Source of the DNA: UMGS1889 sp900556055
GTDB lineage: Bacteria > Bacillota > Clostridia > Oscillospirales > Ruminococcaceae
Assembly: GCA_902463265.1 (NCBI GenBank)
Contig: CABQEV010000019.1
Coordinates: 1 to 39,905 of the forward strand
DNA length: 39,905 nucleotides
Reading direction: 5' to 3'
Made by a program: the position numbers and the translations under genes
The notes under the pieces: generated by a model
The model's input: the letters and a program-made list of their open reading frames with translations, nothing else
What the model was told of the DNA's origin: nothing
The model's database searches: none
Part shown: positions 1-7,663 of the stretch, piece after piece
Layout of the letters: every line of letters starts with the position of its first letter
Numbering within the stretch: position 1 is the first letter of the stretch

Positions 1-778
1 CTAAAAAGCGTTGGGGTCCAGCCCTTGGGCTTTGGCAAGGGCTGGTCGCTCCCGCAGGAGCGAAACTCCGCAAGCCGCAATTAAAAATTCGCTGACATAA
101 AGAGAAGAAAAAGCGTCAATCACAACACAGAACGTACAAAGCCGCAAATCCCAAAAGCCGCATGCAGAAAAGGAACAGTAGAACCGCTATCCCACACAGC
201 AAACCAAATCATTGGAGAGCATCAAACCTGCATGCGGCATTGACCGATAACATCGCCGTAAGGCGATAATGTATCGGTCAACCGTTTCGTAAGAAACGGC
301 GGTAGGTCACTTGGTTTTCGGTATCCGCAGAACAAGAGCATTTCACTTGGCTTGCTGTTCTGCGGATATCGGTTAGTTTGATGTATTTTGAACTGCGGTT
401 TTATCAAACCAAGTGACCTTCCGCCGTTTCTTGCGAAACGGTTGACCGACGGCATAGCCGCCCGCAGGCGGTCGGCTGTTTTCGGTCAAGCGCCGCATGC
501 AGATTTGATGCTCTACACATCTTTCTTTTGCTGTGTAGACTATGAATAGTCTACTGTTTCTTTTCTGCATGCGGCTTTTTGGATTTGCAGCTTTGTGCGA
601 TGCATTGGGTTTTGATTTATCTGTGTTTGAACTGACGCTTTTGTTTCTCTTTATGTAAGCGAATTTTTAATTGCGGCTTGCGGAGTTTCGCCCTTGCGAG
701 GGCGACCAGCCCTTGCCAAAGCCCAAGGGCTGGACCCCAACGCTTTTTCTTTTGGGTGCGGGTCTGTTGGTGCTGTTC
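1..778. repeat. Large palindromic intergenic element, copy A (left tip cut by window start)
   Basis: Non-coding long inverted repeat. Bases 3-49 and 702-748 are a perfect 47-base inverted match, and pairing continues inward (about 50-95 with 656-701) to a core near 300-420. Each arm also holds its own hairpins: GCCGCATGCAG at 157-167 with its complement at 228-238; TTGACCGATA at 240-249 with its complement at 272-281; CCGTTTC/GAAACGG nearby. The right end GGTGCGGGTCTG (from 755) matches the terminal repeat of the complete copy at 19425-20290. The matching left terminal repeat lies just outside the window. Open frames inside are not conserved between copies. Function is unknown: it could be a structured RNA, a non-autonomous mobile element or a nucleoid or terminator structure. 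Confidence 0.85.
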
Positions 779-799
779 ACCTGAATATAAAAAGCAAAA

Positions 800-823
800 G
801 GAGAACCGCCAAAGCAGTTCTCC
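800..823 (-). terminator. Leftward rho-independent terminator with no gene upstream
   Basis: GGAGAAC and GTTCTCC arms enclose a short loop. On the minus strand the hairpin is followed by TTTTGCTTTTT. No minus-strand gene feeds it, because the next gene to the right (ECF sigma factor) is on the plus strand. It would therefore end any leftward transcript from the conserved flank at 828-934, or insulate the palindrome. Confidence 0.6.
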
Positions 824-827
824 CATC

Positions 828-934
828 AAACAAAACACAAAGTAACCTTTGCGCGGACACATAACCATATCCCTAAACAATAGTAAGGCGACGGTTTACC
901 GCGCCGTATCGCGAAAAACCCGTGGGGGTGTCCC
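828..934 (-). repeat. Conserved ~107-bp flank of the palindromic element (copy 1)
   Basis: The reverse complement of this stretch recurs at 39669-39778, beside palindrome copy C and in the same relative position. Shared blocks include AAAGTAACCTTTGCGCGGAC, CCCTAAACAATAGTAAGGCG and GCCGTATCGCGAAAAACCCG. A distal stem reads GTGGGG/CCCCAC here and GCGGGG/CCCCGC in the other copy, a compensatory change. A CGCAAAG...CTTTGTG hairpin followed by T-rich sequence (minus strand) looks like a terminator. It may be a small structured RNA or a regulatory tail. Palindrome copy B has no such flank. Confidence 0.7.
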
Positions 935-1157
935 CACTTGAGGGACGGTACTTGCAAAGGCTTTTGTTTCTCTCTTCTTTCCTCTTTTCACTGAAGTGAA
1001 ATTATCCAAGAGAATAATCGTCAGGCAAAATAACTATATACGATGCTTTGTGACTGTGTTTATTTGTGCAATCATACAAATTGAATTTTGCAATGCAACA
1101 AATCACACTTTTTTTTGCACTAATTTATCGACAGGTCTTTTAAAAGAGAAAAAAATG

Positions 1158-1166
1158 TGGTATAAT
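1158..1166 (+). promoter_or_regulatory. Extended -10 promoter of the ECF sigma operon
   Basis: TGGTATAAT is an extended -10 element (TGn-TATAAT) about 48 bases before the sigma factor start. No good -35 is visible, which fits an extended -10 promoter. The region 935-1157 is AT-rich and shows no gene I can support. Confidence 0.55.
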
Positions 1167-1213
1167 GTCATTATCAATCTGTATTTTATATGCAGAACGA
1201 GGTGATATTCAGA

Positions 1214-1750
1214 ATGTTAAACAACTTTGCCGACTGCGTTAAAAAAGCCCGCGGCGGCGATGCCGATGCTTTCGCTCAGCTCTACTCCCTTGTTTATAAG
1301 GACATGTACCGCATAGCCCTCTTCAACCTGAACAATGAGCATGACGCTTCAGACGTGGTCAGTGACACGGTTCTCGATGCGTTTAAGTCCATCAAAAATC
1401 TCAGAGATGAGAATGCGTTCAAATCATGGATCATGAAGATCCTGACTGCAAAGATAAATAATAAGCAGCGGGAATATACAGAGATACGAAATGACCGTGA
1501 GGACCTGGACGACATTATCGGCACAGAAAAAGAAAAAGCCGAGGAGATGGACTTCAGCAGCAGTGAGCTGGCTGATTGTTTCGGTAAACTCGATAAGGAC
1601 GAAAGACTTGTGCTGTCATTGGGTATCGTTTCCGGTTACAGAAGCGACGAGATCGCCGCTATGACCGGCATGAACTCAAACACCGTCAGATCTAAGGCGG
1701 CAAGAGCCAAGATCAAGCTCAAAAAGCTTATGTCAGGCGGAAAACTTTAA
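1214..1750 (+). CDS. ECF-type (sigma-70 family) RNA polymerase sigma factor
   Basis: A small alternative sigma factor of about 178 residues. The N-terminal half has region 2 features: an AFAQLYSLVYKDMYRIAL helix, then the DASDVVSDTVLDAFKSI region-2.2-like helix and a WIMKILTAKI segment. The C-terminal half has region 4: LDKDERLVLSLGIVSGYRSD followed by the helix-turn-helix EIAAMTGMNSNTVRSKAARA. I chose the ATG at 1214 over the upstream in-frame ATG at 1190 because GAGGTGAT lies 8 bases before it. The next gene starts 17 bases downstream and encodes a membrane protein with a cytoplasmic N-terminus, the usual layout of an ECF sigma factor and its anti-sigma factor. The inducing signal is not evident; an envelope signal is inferred. 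Confidence 0.85.
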   Translation: MLNNFADCVKKARGGDADAFAQLYSLVYKDMYRIALFNLNNEHDASDVVSDTVLDAFKSIKNLRDENAFKSWIMKILTAKINNKQREYTEIRNDREDLDDIIGTEKEKAEEMDFSSSELADCFGKLDKDERLVLSLGIVSGYRSDEIAAMTGMNSNTVRSKAARAKIKLKKLMSGGKL

Positions 1751-1767
1751 GAAAGGAGGAAATCAGC

Positions 1768-3645
1768 ATGACATTTGAAGAAAGATTAGTCAAAATGGCA
1801 GGCGAAGTTGAGGTTCCCGATGAACTCTCTCCCGAAAATATTGCCCTTATGCTTAAAAAGAACTGCGGAACAGCTCAGTCCGACAGCAGAAATATAAAGA
1901 TGACTGCGGGCGGTGCCGAAAAGAAAAATATTTCCGCAAAAACAGTGAAGAACAAAAGAAAGTATATTGCGATCAGATCATTTGCCTGCGCTGCTGCGTG
2001 CGCCGCTCTTGTTACGGGAGTCTGGCTGTATAGGGACGGAAATGATGCGGATCAGGTCGTTTTAGGCGATCCCATCAGCTATGCAGACGTTAAACAGCCC
2101 GAAACCTACGGCGATCTTTATGGTTATATCCGCGATATCTACTTAAACGGCAGCTCTGAAAATGCTGCTTTTTCCAAGGCGGACGGATCTGCACCCGACG
2201 TCTCGGATCATGCGGATGATGTTTCCGAAGCTGATATTATCTGCTCTTCGGGAAACAGGATATTCTATATCAGAAATGACACGCTCTATGTCTTCAACAC
2301 GGAAAACGGTGTCTCCGAGCTGACAGAAAAATTACAGCAGGATGACATGACTCCCGTTGAAATGTTCGTTGACGGAGATAAGCTGGTTCTCGTTTCCATA
2401 GGCGACATGCTCGTAACGGAAACGTCCTCCTCGCCTGTCCCCTGCGTTACTGCCGATGTTTATAATATCGGTGCGGATACGCTTGATAAAGCTTCAACTT
2501 TCACACAGGCAGGAAGCTATATGTCCTCGACTATGGTCGATGGCTCGGTTTATCTCGTTACAAGCTACGTGAAATATCAGCACAGTCCCCTCGAAAATGA
2601 AACGGACCTTGATAATTTCGTTCCCGTTTATTTCGTAAACGGCGAAAAATCCCATGTTGCGGCGGAGGATATCATTATCCCGTCGAACGCAAACAGCACT
2701 GATTACACCGTTATTTCGGGAATCAACTGCAGGTCGGGCAATGCCGAAGCTAAGGTATCAGCCGTTCTCGGAACTCCCGATTATGTTTACAGCTCCGCCG
2801 ACAGGCTTTATGTCGCAGGCGTTGGCTTCAAGAATTCCGAATATACAGTTGTTACAAGCTTCGCTCTGACAAACGGTGCTCCGGTTTACCGCGCAAACGG
2901 TGCTGTTGAGGGTGCTATCATAACATCAGGAGGCATGGGCAGCAGAGACAACAGCCTTATGCTTGCCGCTGAAACGACCGATGCTAAAACAAAAGAGGTT
3001 TCTTCGGCTATCTATATCCTGAATGATGATATGGTGGTTTCGGGAAGTGCAGGAAAGCTCCTCCCGGGCAAAAAAATATCTAACGTCAGATTTGCCGACG
3101 GATGCGCTGCGCTTTATACTGACAGCACAGAGCCTGCGCTTACTGTCGATCTTACCAACGAGGCTGAGCCCGTTCAGTCGGACAAAACGCTTCTTCCTGC
3201 GGATTATGTAAAGTATTCCGCTGCACGTTCACTCGGCGTTCAGACCGTCACAAATGAGGACGGAACCGTTTCCCTGAAACTCACTATGGCGGATACTTCA
3301 ACAAATTCCGTTATCAATGAGCTTACGACAGAAAGCTTCCCCGACCTTCTCTCCGAGGCATTCACCGACAAAAAGGCGATCCTTGCCGACAGTGAGAACA
3401 GGATCATCGGCATTCCGCTTTACAGCCACAATGAGTTCGGAACACGCTCCATTTACGCTGTATGGACATACGATGATGAGGCAGGCTTCATATTCAAGGG
3501 ACAGATCGAATACGCCGACCTCGATGACAGCACTGTTTTCCGCAGAGCCGCTGTAAACGGCGACGTTCTCTATGCAATAGGCAACGGACGCATCGTTTCC
3601 GCAGAGCTTGAGGATCTCAAGGTAATAGACACACTTGAATTCTGA
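1768..3645 (+). CDS. Membrane-anchored beta-propeller-domain protein, probable anti-sigma factor
   Basis: 625 residues. Residues 1-66 are charged and predicted cytoplasmic, with a short helical motif (VPDELSPENIALMLKKN) typical of the N-terminus of Clostridial ECF partner proteins. Residues about 68-88 (SFACAAACAALVTGVWLY) form one membrane span. The large extracytoplasmic part (from about 110) has repeated strand motifs such as RIFYIRNDTLYVFN, KLVLVSIGDMLV and VYLVTSYVKY, fitting the secreted beta-propeller family (Beta_propel, PF09826). The start has AGGAGG 8 bases upstream, and the gene is coupled to the sigma factor. The inferred role is to hold the sigma factor at the membrane and release it when the propeller senses something outside. 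Domain assignment is by pattern only; it could instead be an unrelated surface protein under sigma control. Confidence 0.75.
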   Translation: MTFEERLVKMAGEVEVPDELSPENIALMLKKNCGTAQSDSRNIKMTAGGAEKKNISAKTVKNKRKYIAIRSFACAAACAALVTGVWLYRDGNDADQVVLGDPISYADVKQPETYGDLYGYIRDIYLNGSSENAAFSKADGSAPDVSDHADDVSEADIICSSGNRIFYIRNDTLYVFNTENGVSELTEKLQQDDMTPVEMFVDGDKLVLVSIGDMLVTETSSSPVPCVTADVYNIGADTLDKASTFTQAGSYMSSTMVDGSVYLVTSYVKYQHSPLENETDLDNFVPVYFVNGEKSHVAAEDIIIPSNANSTDYTVISGINCRSGNAEAKVSAVLGTPDYVYSSADRLYVAGVGFKNSEYTVVTSFALTNGAPVYRANGAVEGAIITSGGMGSRDNSLMLAAETTDAKTKEVSSAIYILNDDMVVSGSAGKLLPGKKISNVRFADGCAALYTDSTEPALTVDLTNEAEPVQSDKTLLPADYVKYSAARSLGVQTVTNEDGTVSLKLTMADTSTNSVINELTTESFPDLLSEAFTDKKAILADSENRIIGIPLYSHNEFGTRSIYAVWTYDDEAGFIFKGQIEYADLDDSTVFRRAAVNGDVLYAIGNGRIVSAELEDLKVIDTLEF

Positions 3646-3677
3646 TTTCTCAAATTTTCTCCTAAAAATATAATAGT

Positions 3678-3713
3678 AAAAACAGGGTACCGTTATTCGG
3701 CACCCTGTTTTTA
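3678..3713. terminator. Bidirectional terminator between the beta-propeller gene and folA
   Basis: AAAAACAGGGT/CC and GGCACCCTGTTTTT arms around a GTTATTC loop give a U-tract on both strands. It serves the plus-strand sigma operon and the convergent folA operon; its end just overlaps the folA stop codon. Confidence 0.8.
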
Positions 3714-4202
3714 TGCACGCTTATATGTGCAGAAGCGGAACTTTACTCCGTTATGCTCCTTTTCTTCGGACTGTTCGGCAAGCGTCCAGCCGTCCAGCTC
3801 ATCGAAATCCGGGATATACGCATCTGCATCCCTGCTCTCTGCGTCAACGACGGTTATCAGTGCCGTATCACATTCGGGGAGAAGAAGCTTATATATCTCC
3901 GCTCCGCCGATAACAAAAAGCTCATCATCGGGGATATCCTTCACCGCATCCTTCAGCTCATCGACAGATCTCACATGAACCACGCCCTCGGGAAACTCTG
4001 CGTCCCTGCGTGACAGGACGATGTTCAGGCGGTTTTTCAGCGGCTGACCGTTCGGGAACGATTCAAGCGTTTTCCTGCCCATTATGACGGTCTTTCCCTT
4101 GGTCGTTTCACGGAAAAATTTCATGTCCTCGGGGATAGGAAACAGCAGTTCTCCGCCCCTGCCTATCGCCCAGTTTTTATCGGCATTTACTATCAGCTTC
4201 AT
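3711..4202 (-). CDS. folA: Dihydrofolate reductase
   Basis: 163 residues, the usual size for bacterial DHFR. It reduces dihydrofolate to tetrahydrofolate with NADPH for thymidylate and purine synthesis. Visible family motifs: MKLIVNADKNWAIGRGGEL at the N-terminus, PIPEDMKFFRETT containing the acidic substrate-binding residue, the NADPH loop TVIMGRKTLESF, and FVIGGAEIY near the C-terminus. A longer frame starts inside lexA, but I chose the ATG at 4202. It sits 4 bases after the lexA stop codon, with GGAG just upstream inside the end of lexA, so translation is probably coupled. It is the last gene of murC-lexA-folA and ends at a bidirectional terminator. Identification is firm. Confidence 0.95.
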   Translation of the reverse strand: MKLIVNADKNWAIGRGGELLFPIPEDMKFFRETTKGKTVIMGRKTLESFPNGQPLKNRLNIVLSRRDAEFPEGVVHVRSVDELKDAVKDIPDDELFVIGGAEIYKLLLPECDTALITVVDAESRDADAYIPDFDELDGWTLAEQSEEKEHNGVKFRFCTYKRA

Positions 4203-4206
4203 TTTT

Positions 4207-4788
4207 TCACTCCATATAGCGGATAACGGCGATAACCTTGCCCAGTATACTGCAGTCATCGACGATTATCGGATCCATAAAATCATTCTCGGGCTGAAGA
4301 CGGTAATGTCCGTCCTCCTTATAGAAGGTCTTGACAGTTGCGCCCTCGCCGTCAACAAGACACGCTGCGATCGTACCGTTCGGGACATAATCCATCTGCT
4401 CGATAACAACGATATCTCCGCTGAGAATACCTGCGTTTATCATGCTCTCGCCCCTTACATTGAGCGCAAAGAGCTGTCCCGCATAGTTCTTGTCGGGCTG
4501 GAACGATATGTAGTCGGTAATGTCCTCGATAGCCGTGATAGGCTCGCCTGCGGTTATCGTGCCGACAAGAGGCACCTTCATTGCGCCCCTGCCCGCCAGC
4601 TTGACGGAACGGTTGCGTCCCGACATTTTTTCGAGAAGTCCCTCCTCGACCAGCTGATTTATATATCTGTGAGCCGTTGAGGTCGAGCGTATGCCGAGGT
4701 CGCTGCATATCTCACGTATTGATGGCGGCACACCGTCCTGCGATTTGTCGCGTATATATTCGTAAACTTCCTTGACCTTATCTTTCAT
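4207..4788 (-). CDS. lexA: LexA, SOS-response transcriptional repressor and autopeptidase
   Basis: 193 residues with standard architecture. A winged-helix DNA-binding domain spans residues 1-65 (PPSIREICSDLGIRSTSTAH is the recognition region). The hinge carries the Ala80-Gly81 self-cleavage site (GTITAGEP). The S24 peptidase domain has Ser115 (RGESM) and Lys153 (TVKTF) as the catalytic dyad. RecA filaments on damaged DNA trigger cleavage and derepress the SOS genes. The start has AAAGGA 8 bases upstream. The gene lies 28 bases after murC and 4 bases before folA. I saw no clear GAAC-N4-GTTC operator upstream of murC, so autoregulation is not demonstrated from this sequence. Confidence 0.96.
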   Translation of the reverse strand: MKDKVKEVYEYIRDKSQDGVPPSIREICSDLGIRSTSTAHRYINQLVEEGLLEKMSGRNRSVKLAGRGAMKVPLVGTITAGEPITAIEDITDYISFQPDKNYAGQLFALNVRGESMINAGILSGDIVVIEQMDYVPNGTIAACLVDGEGATVKTFYKEDGHYRLQPENDFMDPIIVDDCSILGKVIAVIRYME

Positions 4789-4816
4789 TCGTTTCGTCCT
4801 TTCTCCGCATATGCGG

Positions 4817-6226
4817 TCATTTTTTTCCGAGCATCGAAATAAGCAGGCGTGCAGCCTTATAGCAGTCGCCGCAGCCCATAGTCAGCACCAGATCCCCCGG
4901 CTGAACATTCTCAGCGAGATATTCTGCGACAAGCTTCATATTTGCGTCATGCTCCTCTTCCTCAAACCAAACAGCGCCGTCTATCTTTGCGGCGAGGTCC
5001 TTGGTGTAGATATTGTATGTGTTCTTCTCCCTCGAACCCATTATCGAGGTCAGAACCACTCTGTCGGCTATTGAAAGTGCCTTTGCGAAATCGTCCAGCA
5101 GCATCGCCGTTCTTGAGAATGTGAACGGCTGGAACACTGCCCACACACGCTTGAAGCCCATGCCCATAGCGGCGGTCAGCGTCACTGTCAGCTCTGCGGG
5201 GTGATGTCCGTAATCATCGGCGATCGTTATGCCGTTTATCTCGGCGAGCTTCTCAAACCTGCGCTTTGCTCCCGTGAAATCCGCCATGCCCTTGACCAGC
5301 TGATCGGGTGTCAGTCCCGAAACTATCGCTGCGGCTGCGGCTGCAACGGCATTTGCGATATTATGATCTCCGGGGATATTGAGCGTCAGATGAACAAGCT
5401 TTTGGCCCTTGTGCATAAGGTCGAATTCACGGCGCATAGGCGATATCACGGTGACATTCTCGGGATAGTAATCGTTCGTGCTGTTCATTCCGAATGTGAC
5501 GATATTTTTGCCCGTGATGCCGCTGACAGCGGTCATTGAATTTTTGTCGTCACCGTTAACGATTATATTTTTTGTGGTGATTTCACAAAATTTATGAAAT
5601 GATTTTATAATATTGTCCAGCGTTTTGAAGTAATCGAGATGGTCAGCGTCAACGTTCAGGATAACGGCTGTATCGGGTGCAAGCTTCAGGAAATGATCCA
5701 TGAATTCGCATGCCTCGCAGACCATAGTGTCCGACTCTCCGCATCTTCCGCTTCCGCCGATGATCGGGAGCTTGCCGCCGATAACAGCTGAGATATCCCT
5801 GCCCGCTTCCATGAAGATCTGCGTGATAAGTGAGGTAACTGTGGTCTTTCCGTGAGTTCCGCAGACGCATATCGTGTCGCTGTACCACTTTGTGATAAGT
5901 CCCAGCAGATCGCTTCTCTCAATGACGGGAACACCGCTTTTTCTTGCAGCTGCAAGCTCGGGATTATCCTCCATGATCGCTGCGGTATGAACTATCAGGT
6001 CAGCACCCTCTATGTTCTCCGCCTTCTGTCCCAGAGTAACGGGAATGCCCATTTTACGTACTGCGTCGAGAGTTTCCGTCTCATTATTATCCGATCCTGT
6101 CAGGTAAAATCCCTTGGAATGGAGTATCTGTGCAAGCGGATACATACCCGATCCGCCGATGCCGATGAAATGAATATGCTTTTTTCCTGCAAGAATTCCC
6201 ATATTATAACCGTTAATAATATTCAA
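4817..6226 (-). CDS. murC: UDP-N-acetylmuramate--L-alanine ligase
   Basis: About 469 residues, normal for MurC. It uses ATP to add L-alanine to UDP-N-acetylmuramic acid, the first peptide-stem step of peptidoglycan synthesis in the cytosol. Motifs: the N-terminal nucleotide-sugar loop HIHFIGIGGSGM, the Mur ligase ATP loop CGTHGKTT (residues about 122-129), AVILNVDADHLDYF, PGDHNIANAVAA, ADDYGHHPAEL and QPFTFSRT. The start is uncertain. I prefer TTG at 6226 because AGGTG lies 7 bases upstream; ATG at 6202 has no ribosome site but would also give an intact enzyme. It leads the operon with lexA and folA, an unusual mix of cell-wall, SOS and folate genes. Function is certain. Confidence 0.95.
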   Translation of the reverse strand: MNIINGYNMGILAGKKHIHFIGIGGSGMYPLAQILHSKGFYLTGSDNNETETLDAVRKMGIPVTLGQKAENIEGADLIVHTAAIMEDNPELAAARKSGVPVIERSDLLGLITKWYSDTICVCGTHGKTTVTSLITQIFMEAGRDISAVIGGKLPIIGGSGRCGESDTMVCEACEFMDHFLKLAPDTAVILNVDADHLDYFKTLDNIIKSFHKFCEITTKNIIVNGDDKNSMTAVSGITGKNIVTFGMNSTNDYYPENVTVISPMRREFDLMHKGQKLVHLTLNIPGDHNIANAVAAAAAAIVSGLTPDQLVKGMADFTGAKRRFEKLAEINGITIADDYGHHPAELTVTLTAAMGMGFKRVWAVFQPFTFSRTAMLLDDFAKALSIADRVVLTSIMGSREKNTYNIYTKDLAAKIDGAVWFEEEEHDANMKLVAEYLAENVQPGDLVLTMGCGDCYKAARLLISMLGKK

Positions 6227-6293
6227 GAAAAAACACCTCACAAAGTTTAGAATAAATTCAGATAAAGCTTCTATAAATATCCATAGGAAAATC

Positions 6294-6322
6294 AGTATAA
6301 TTGTATTAAAGATGATTGGCAG
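6294..6322 (-). promoter_or_regulatory. Predicted promoter of murC-lexA-folA
   Basis: On the minus strand CTGCCA, a 17-base spacer, then TATACT. It lies about 70 bases before the murC start. The match is moderate. Confidence 0.4.
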
Positions 6323-6495
6323 ATAAACGGCATTTATACGTTATATCCCGCTTTCCGCTATTCGTTTCGGTAAAAATTCGGTCAAAGGCCTGAATATTTC
6401 ACACTGACTCTTGCCATACTATTTGTAAAGCGAGCTGCTGAATTACCGCAAATAACGCTGAACATCATCAATATTTTAAGGAGGACATTTATACA

Positions 6496-6822
6496 ATGGT
6501 TATTACAGACATTAAGATCAGAAAAATTATTCCCGACGGCCGCCTGAGAGCTGTTATCTCGATCACTATCGACAATCAGCTGGCTATCCACGACATTAAG
6601 GTCGTTCAGGGCGATGAAAGACTTTTCGTTGCAATGCCCAGCAGAAAGGACGAGAACGGCGTATTCAGAGATATCGTTCATCCTATCTCCCCTGAGGCTC
6701 GTCAGCTCGTTGAATCCCAGATCCTTGAGGCTTACACACGCCACATTGAGCAGATGCAGGCTGAGCAGGAAGCTGAGGCACTTGAGCAGGCAAGCGCCCA
6801 CAACACAAACGTTATTTACTGA
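6496..6822 (+). CDS. spoVG: SpoVG, septation/sporulation regulator
   Basis: 108 residues; the SpoVG family is usually 84-100. The conserved core is clear: MVITDIKIRKI at the start, LRAVISITIDNQLAIHDIKV, and MPSRKDENGVFRDIVHPISP. SpoVG is a small RNA- and DNA-binding protein affecting septation, sporulation and virulence or capsule genes in Firmicutes. The C-terminal tail is rich in Glu, Gln and Ala and is not conserved. AAGGAGG lies 11 bases before the ATG. It is monocistronic, divergent from murC, with a strong terminator directly after. In Bacillus the gene is sigma-H dependent; I could not find a convincing sigma-H or sigma-A promoter in 6323-6478. Confidence 0.95.
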   Translation: MVITDIKIRKIIPDGRLRAVISITIDNQLAIHDIKVVQGDERLFVAMPSRKDENGVFRDIVHPISPEARQLVESQILEAYTRHIEQMQAEQEAEALEQASAHNTNVIY

Positions 6823-6841
6823 TCCTTTTTTCGGATCTTTT

Positions 6842-6869
6842 CGGGAGTCCTTCGGGGCTCCCGTTTTTT
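6842..6869 (+). terminator. spoVG terminator
   Basis: CGGGAGTCC-TTCG-GGGCTCCCG followed by TTTTTTATTTC. The tetraloop hairpin and U-tract favour the plus strand. The NUDIX stop codon of the opposing gene overlaps its end. Confidence 0.85.
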
Positions 6870-7425
6870 ATTTCTTCAGAAAATCGGGATCGTTTTTCAG
6901 CAGACACCATGCCTTCAGCACTGCAACCTGCGTTTTTCCGTCCTTGATCTCGCCCGACATAACCATTTCGTAAGCCTTATCCATAGGCACGGACATCACG
7001 TCAAGGAATTCGTCCTCATCGAGATGCCGCTCGGAAAATGTAAGTCCCGCTGCAAGATACATATGAATTTTTTCCGTCAGATATGCGACAGAGGGGTACA
7101 TCACGCCGAGGTATTTGTAGATGCGGCAGTCTGCACCCGTTTCTTCGGAAAGCTCTCTTTTTCCGCATTCATAGTGATCCTCGCCGGGGTTCAGCTTGCC
7201 TGCGGGGATCTCGATCAGCACTTCCTTGAAGGGATAGCGGAACTGCTTTACGAACAGGATCTCGCCGTTATCCGTAATGGGGACAACGCACACGCCTCCC
7301 GAATGAACGACCAGCTCTCTTGTCGCCTCCATGCCGTTTTCCAGCTCGGCGGTATCCTTTCTGAGGTCGATTATCCTGCCTTTATAAATAAGCTCGGAAC
7401 TGAGCGTTTTTTCCGAAAGATGCAT
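6868..7425 (-). CDS. NUDIX hydrolase, ADP-ribose/ADP-sugar pyrophosphatase type
   Basis: 185 residues. The perfect Nudix box (G-x5-E-x7-RE-x2-EE-x-G) reads GKLNPGE, seven residues, then RELSEETGA, about residues 76-98. The N-terminal strand region LIYKGRIIDLRKDTAELENG and the VKQFRYPF segment before the box are typical of the ADPRase subgroup (NudF), which hydrolyses ADP-ribose to AMP and ribose-5-phosphate. I chose ATG 7425 over ATG 7434 because AAAGGA directly abuts the first ATG but lies 9 bases before the second. It has its own promoter and converges on spoVG. Substrate is inferred from family; family membership is firm. Confidence 0.9.
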   Translation of the reverse strand: MHLSEKTLSSELIYKGRIIDLRKDTAELENGMEATRELVVHSGGVCVVPITDNGEILFVKQFRYPFKEVLIEIPAGKLNPGEDHYECGKRELSEETGADCRIYKYLGVMYPSVAYLTEKIHMYLAAGLTFSERHLDEDEFLDVMSVPMDKAYEMVMSGEIKDGKTQVAVLKAWCLLKNDPDFLKK

Positions 7426-7475
7426 TATGATCATTCCTTTTCCGAAATTCAGAGCAACAAATGTTCTTGTTTTAT

Positions 7476-7504
7476 ATTATAACACACGAATCGGACGATT
7501 ACAA
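7476..7504 (-). promoter_or_regulatory. Promoter of the NUDIX gene
   Basis: TTGTAA, a 17-base spacer, then TATAAT on the minus strand, about 50 bases before the start codon. Confidence 0.65.
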
Positions 7505-7581
7505 GGGTTTTTACCGATAATATATGAATTTTTTTAAAATTATTCCGTTGACAGCCGCAGATAAAATTCAAAAATAAGTCA

Positions 7582-7610
7582 TTGACAAAGCAACCCGCAT
7601 AATATATAAT
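7582..7610 (+). promoter_or_regulatory. Sigma-A promoter of the MFS transporter gene
   Basis: A consensus TTGACA, a 17-base spacer and TATAAT. The ATG lies about 50 bases after the predicted transcription start. Confidence 0.8.
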
Positions 7611-7663
7611 CAAACCGTGTAAACGATTTCTCACTCTGTTGACATACGAAAGGATATCGGAAA

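Noticed and set aside
222..880. Short open frames inside and beside palindrome copy A on both strands
   Set aside because: They are not kept in copy B, have no ribosome sites, and arise from the inverted-repeat sequence itself.
996..1205. 69-codon frame before the sigma factor
   Set aside because: AT-rich spacer with no ribosome site; it overlaps the sigma factor promoter.
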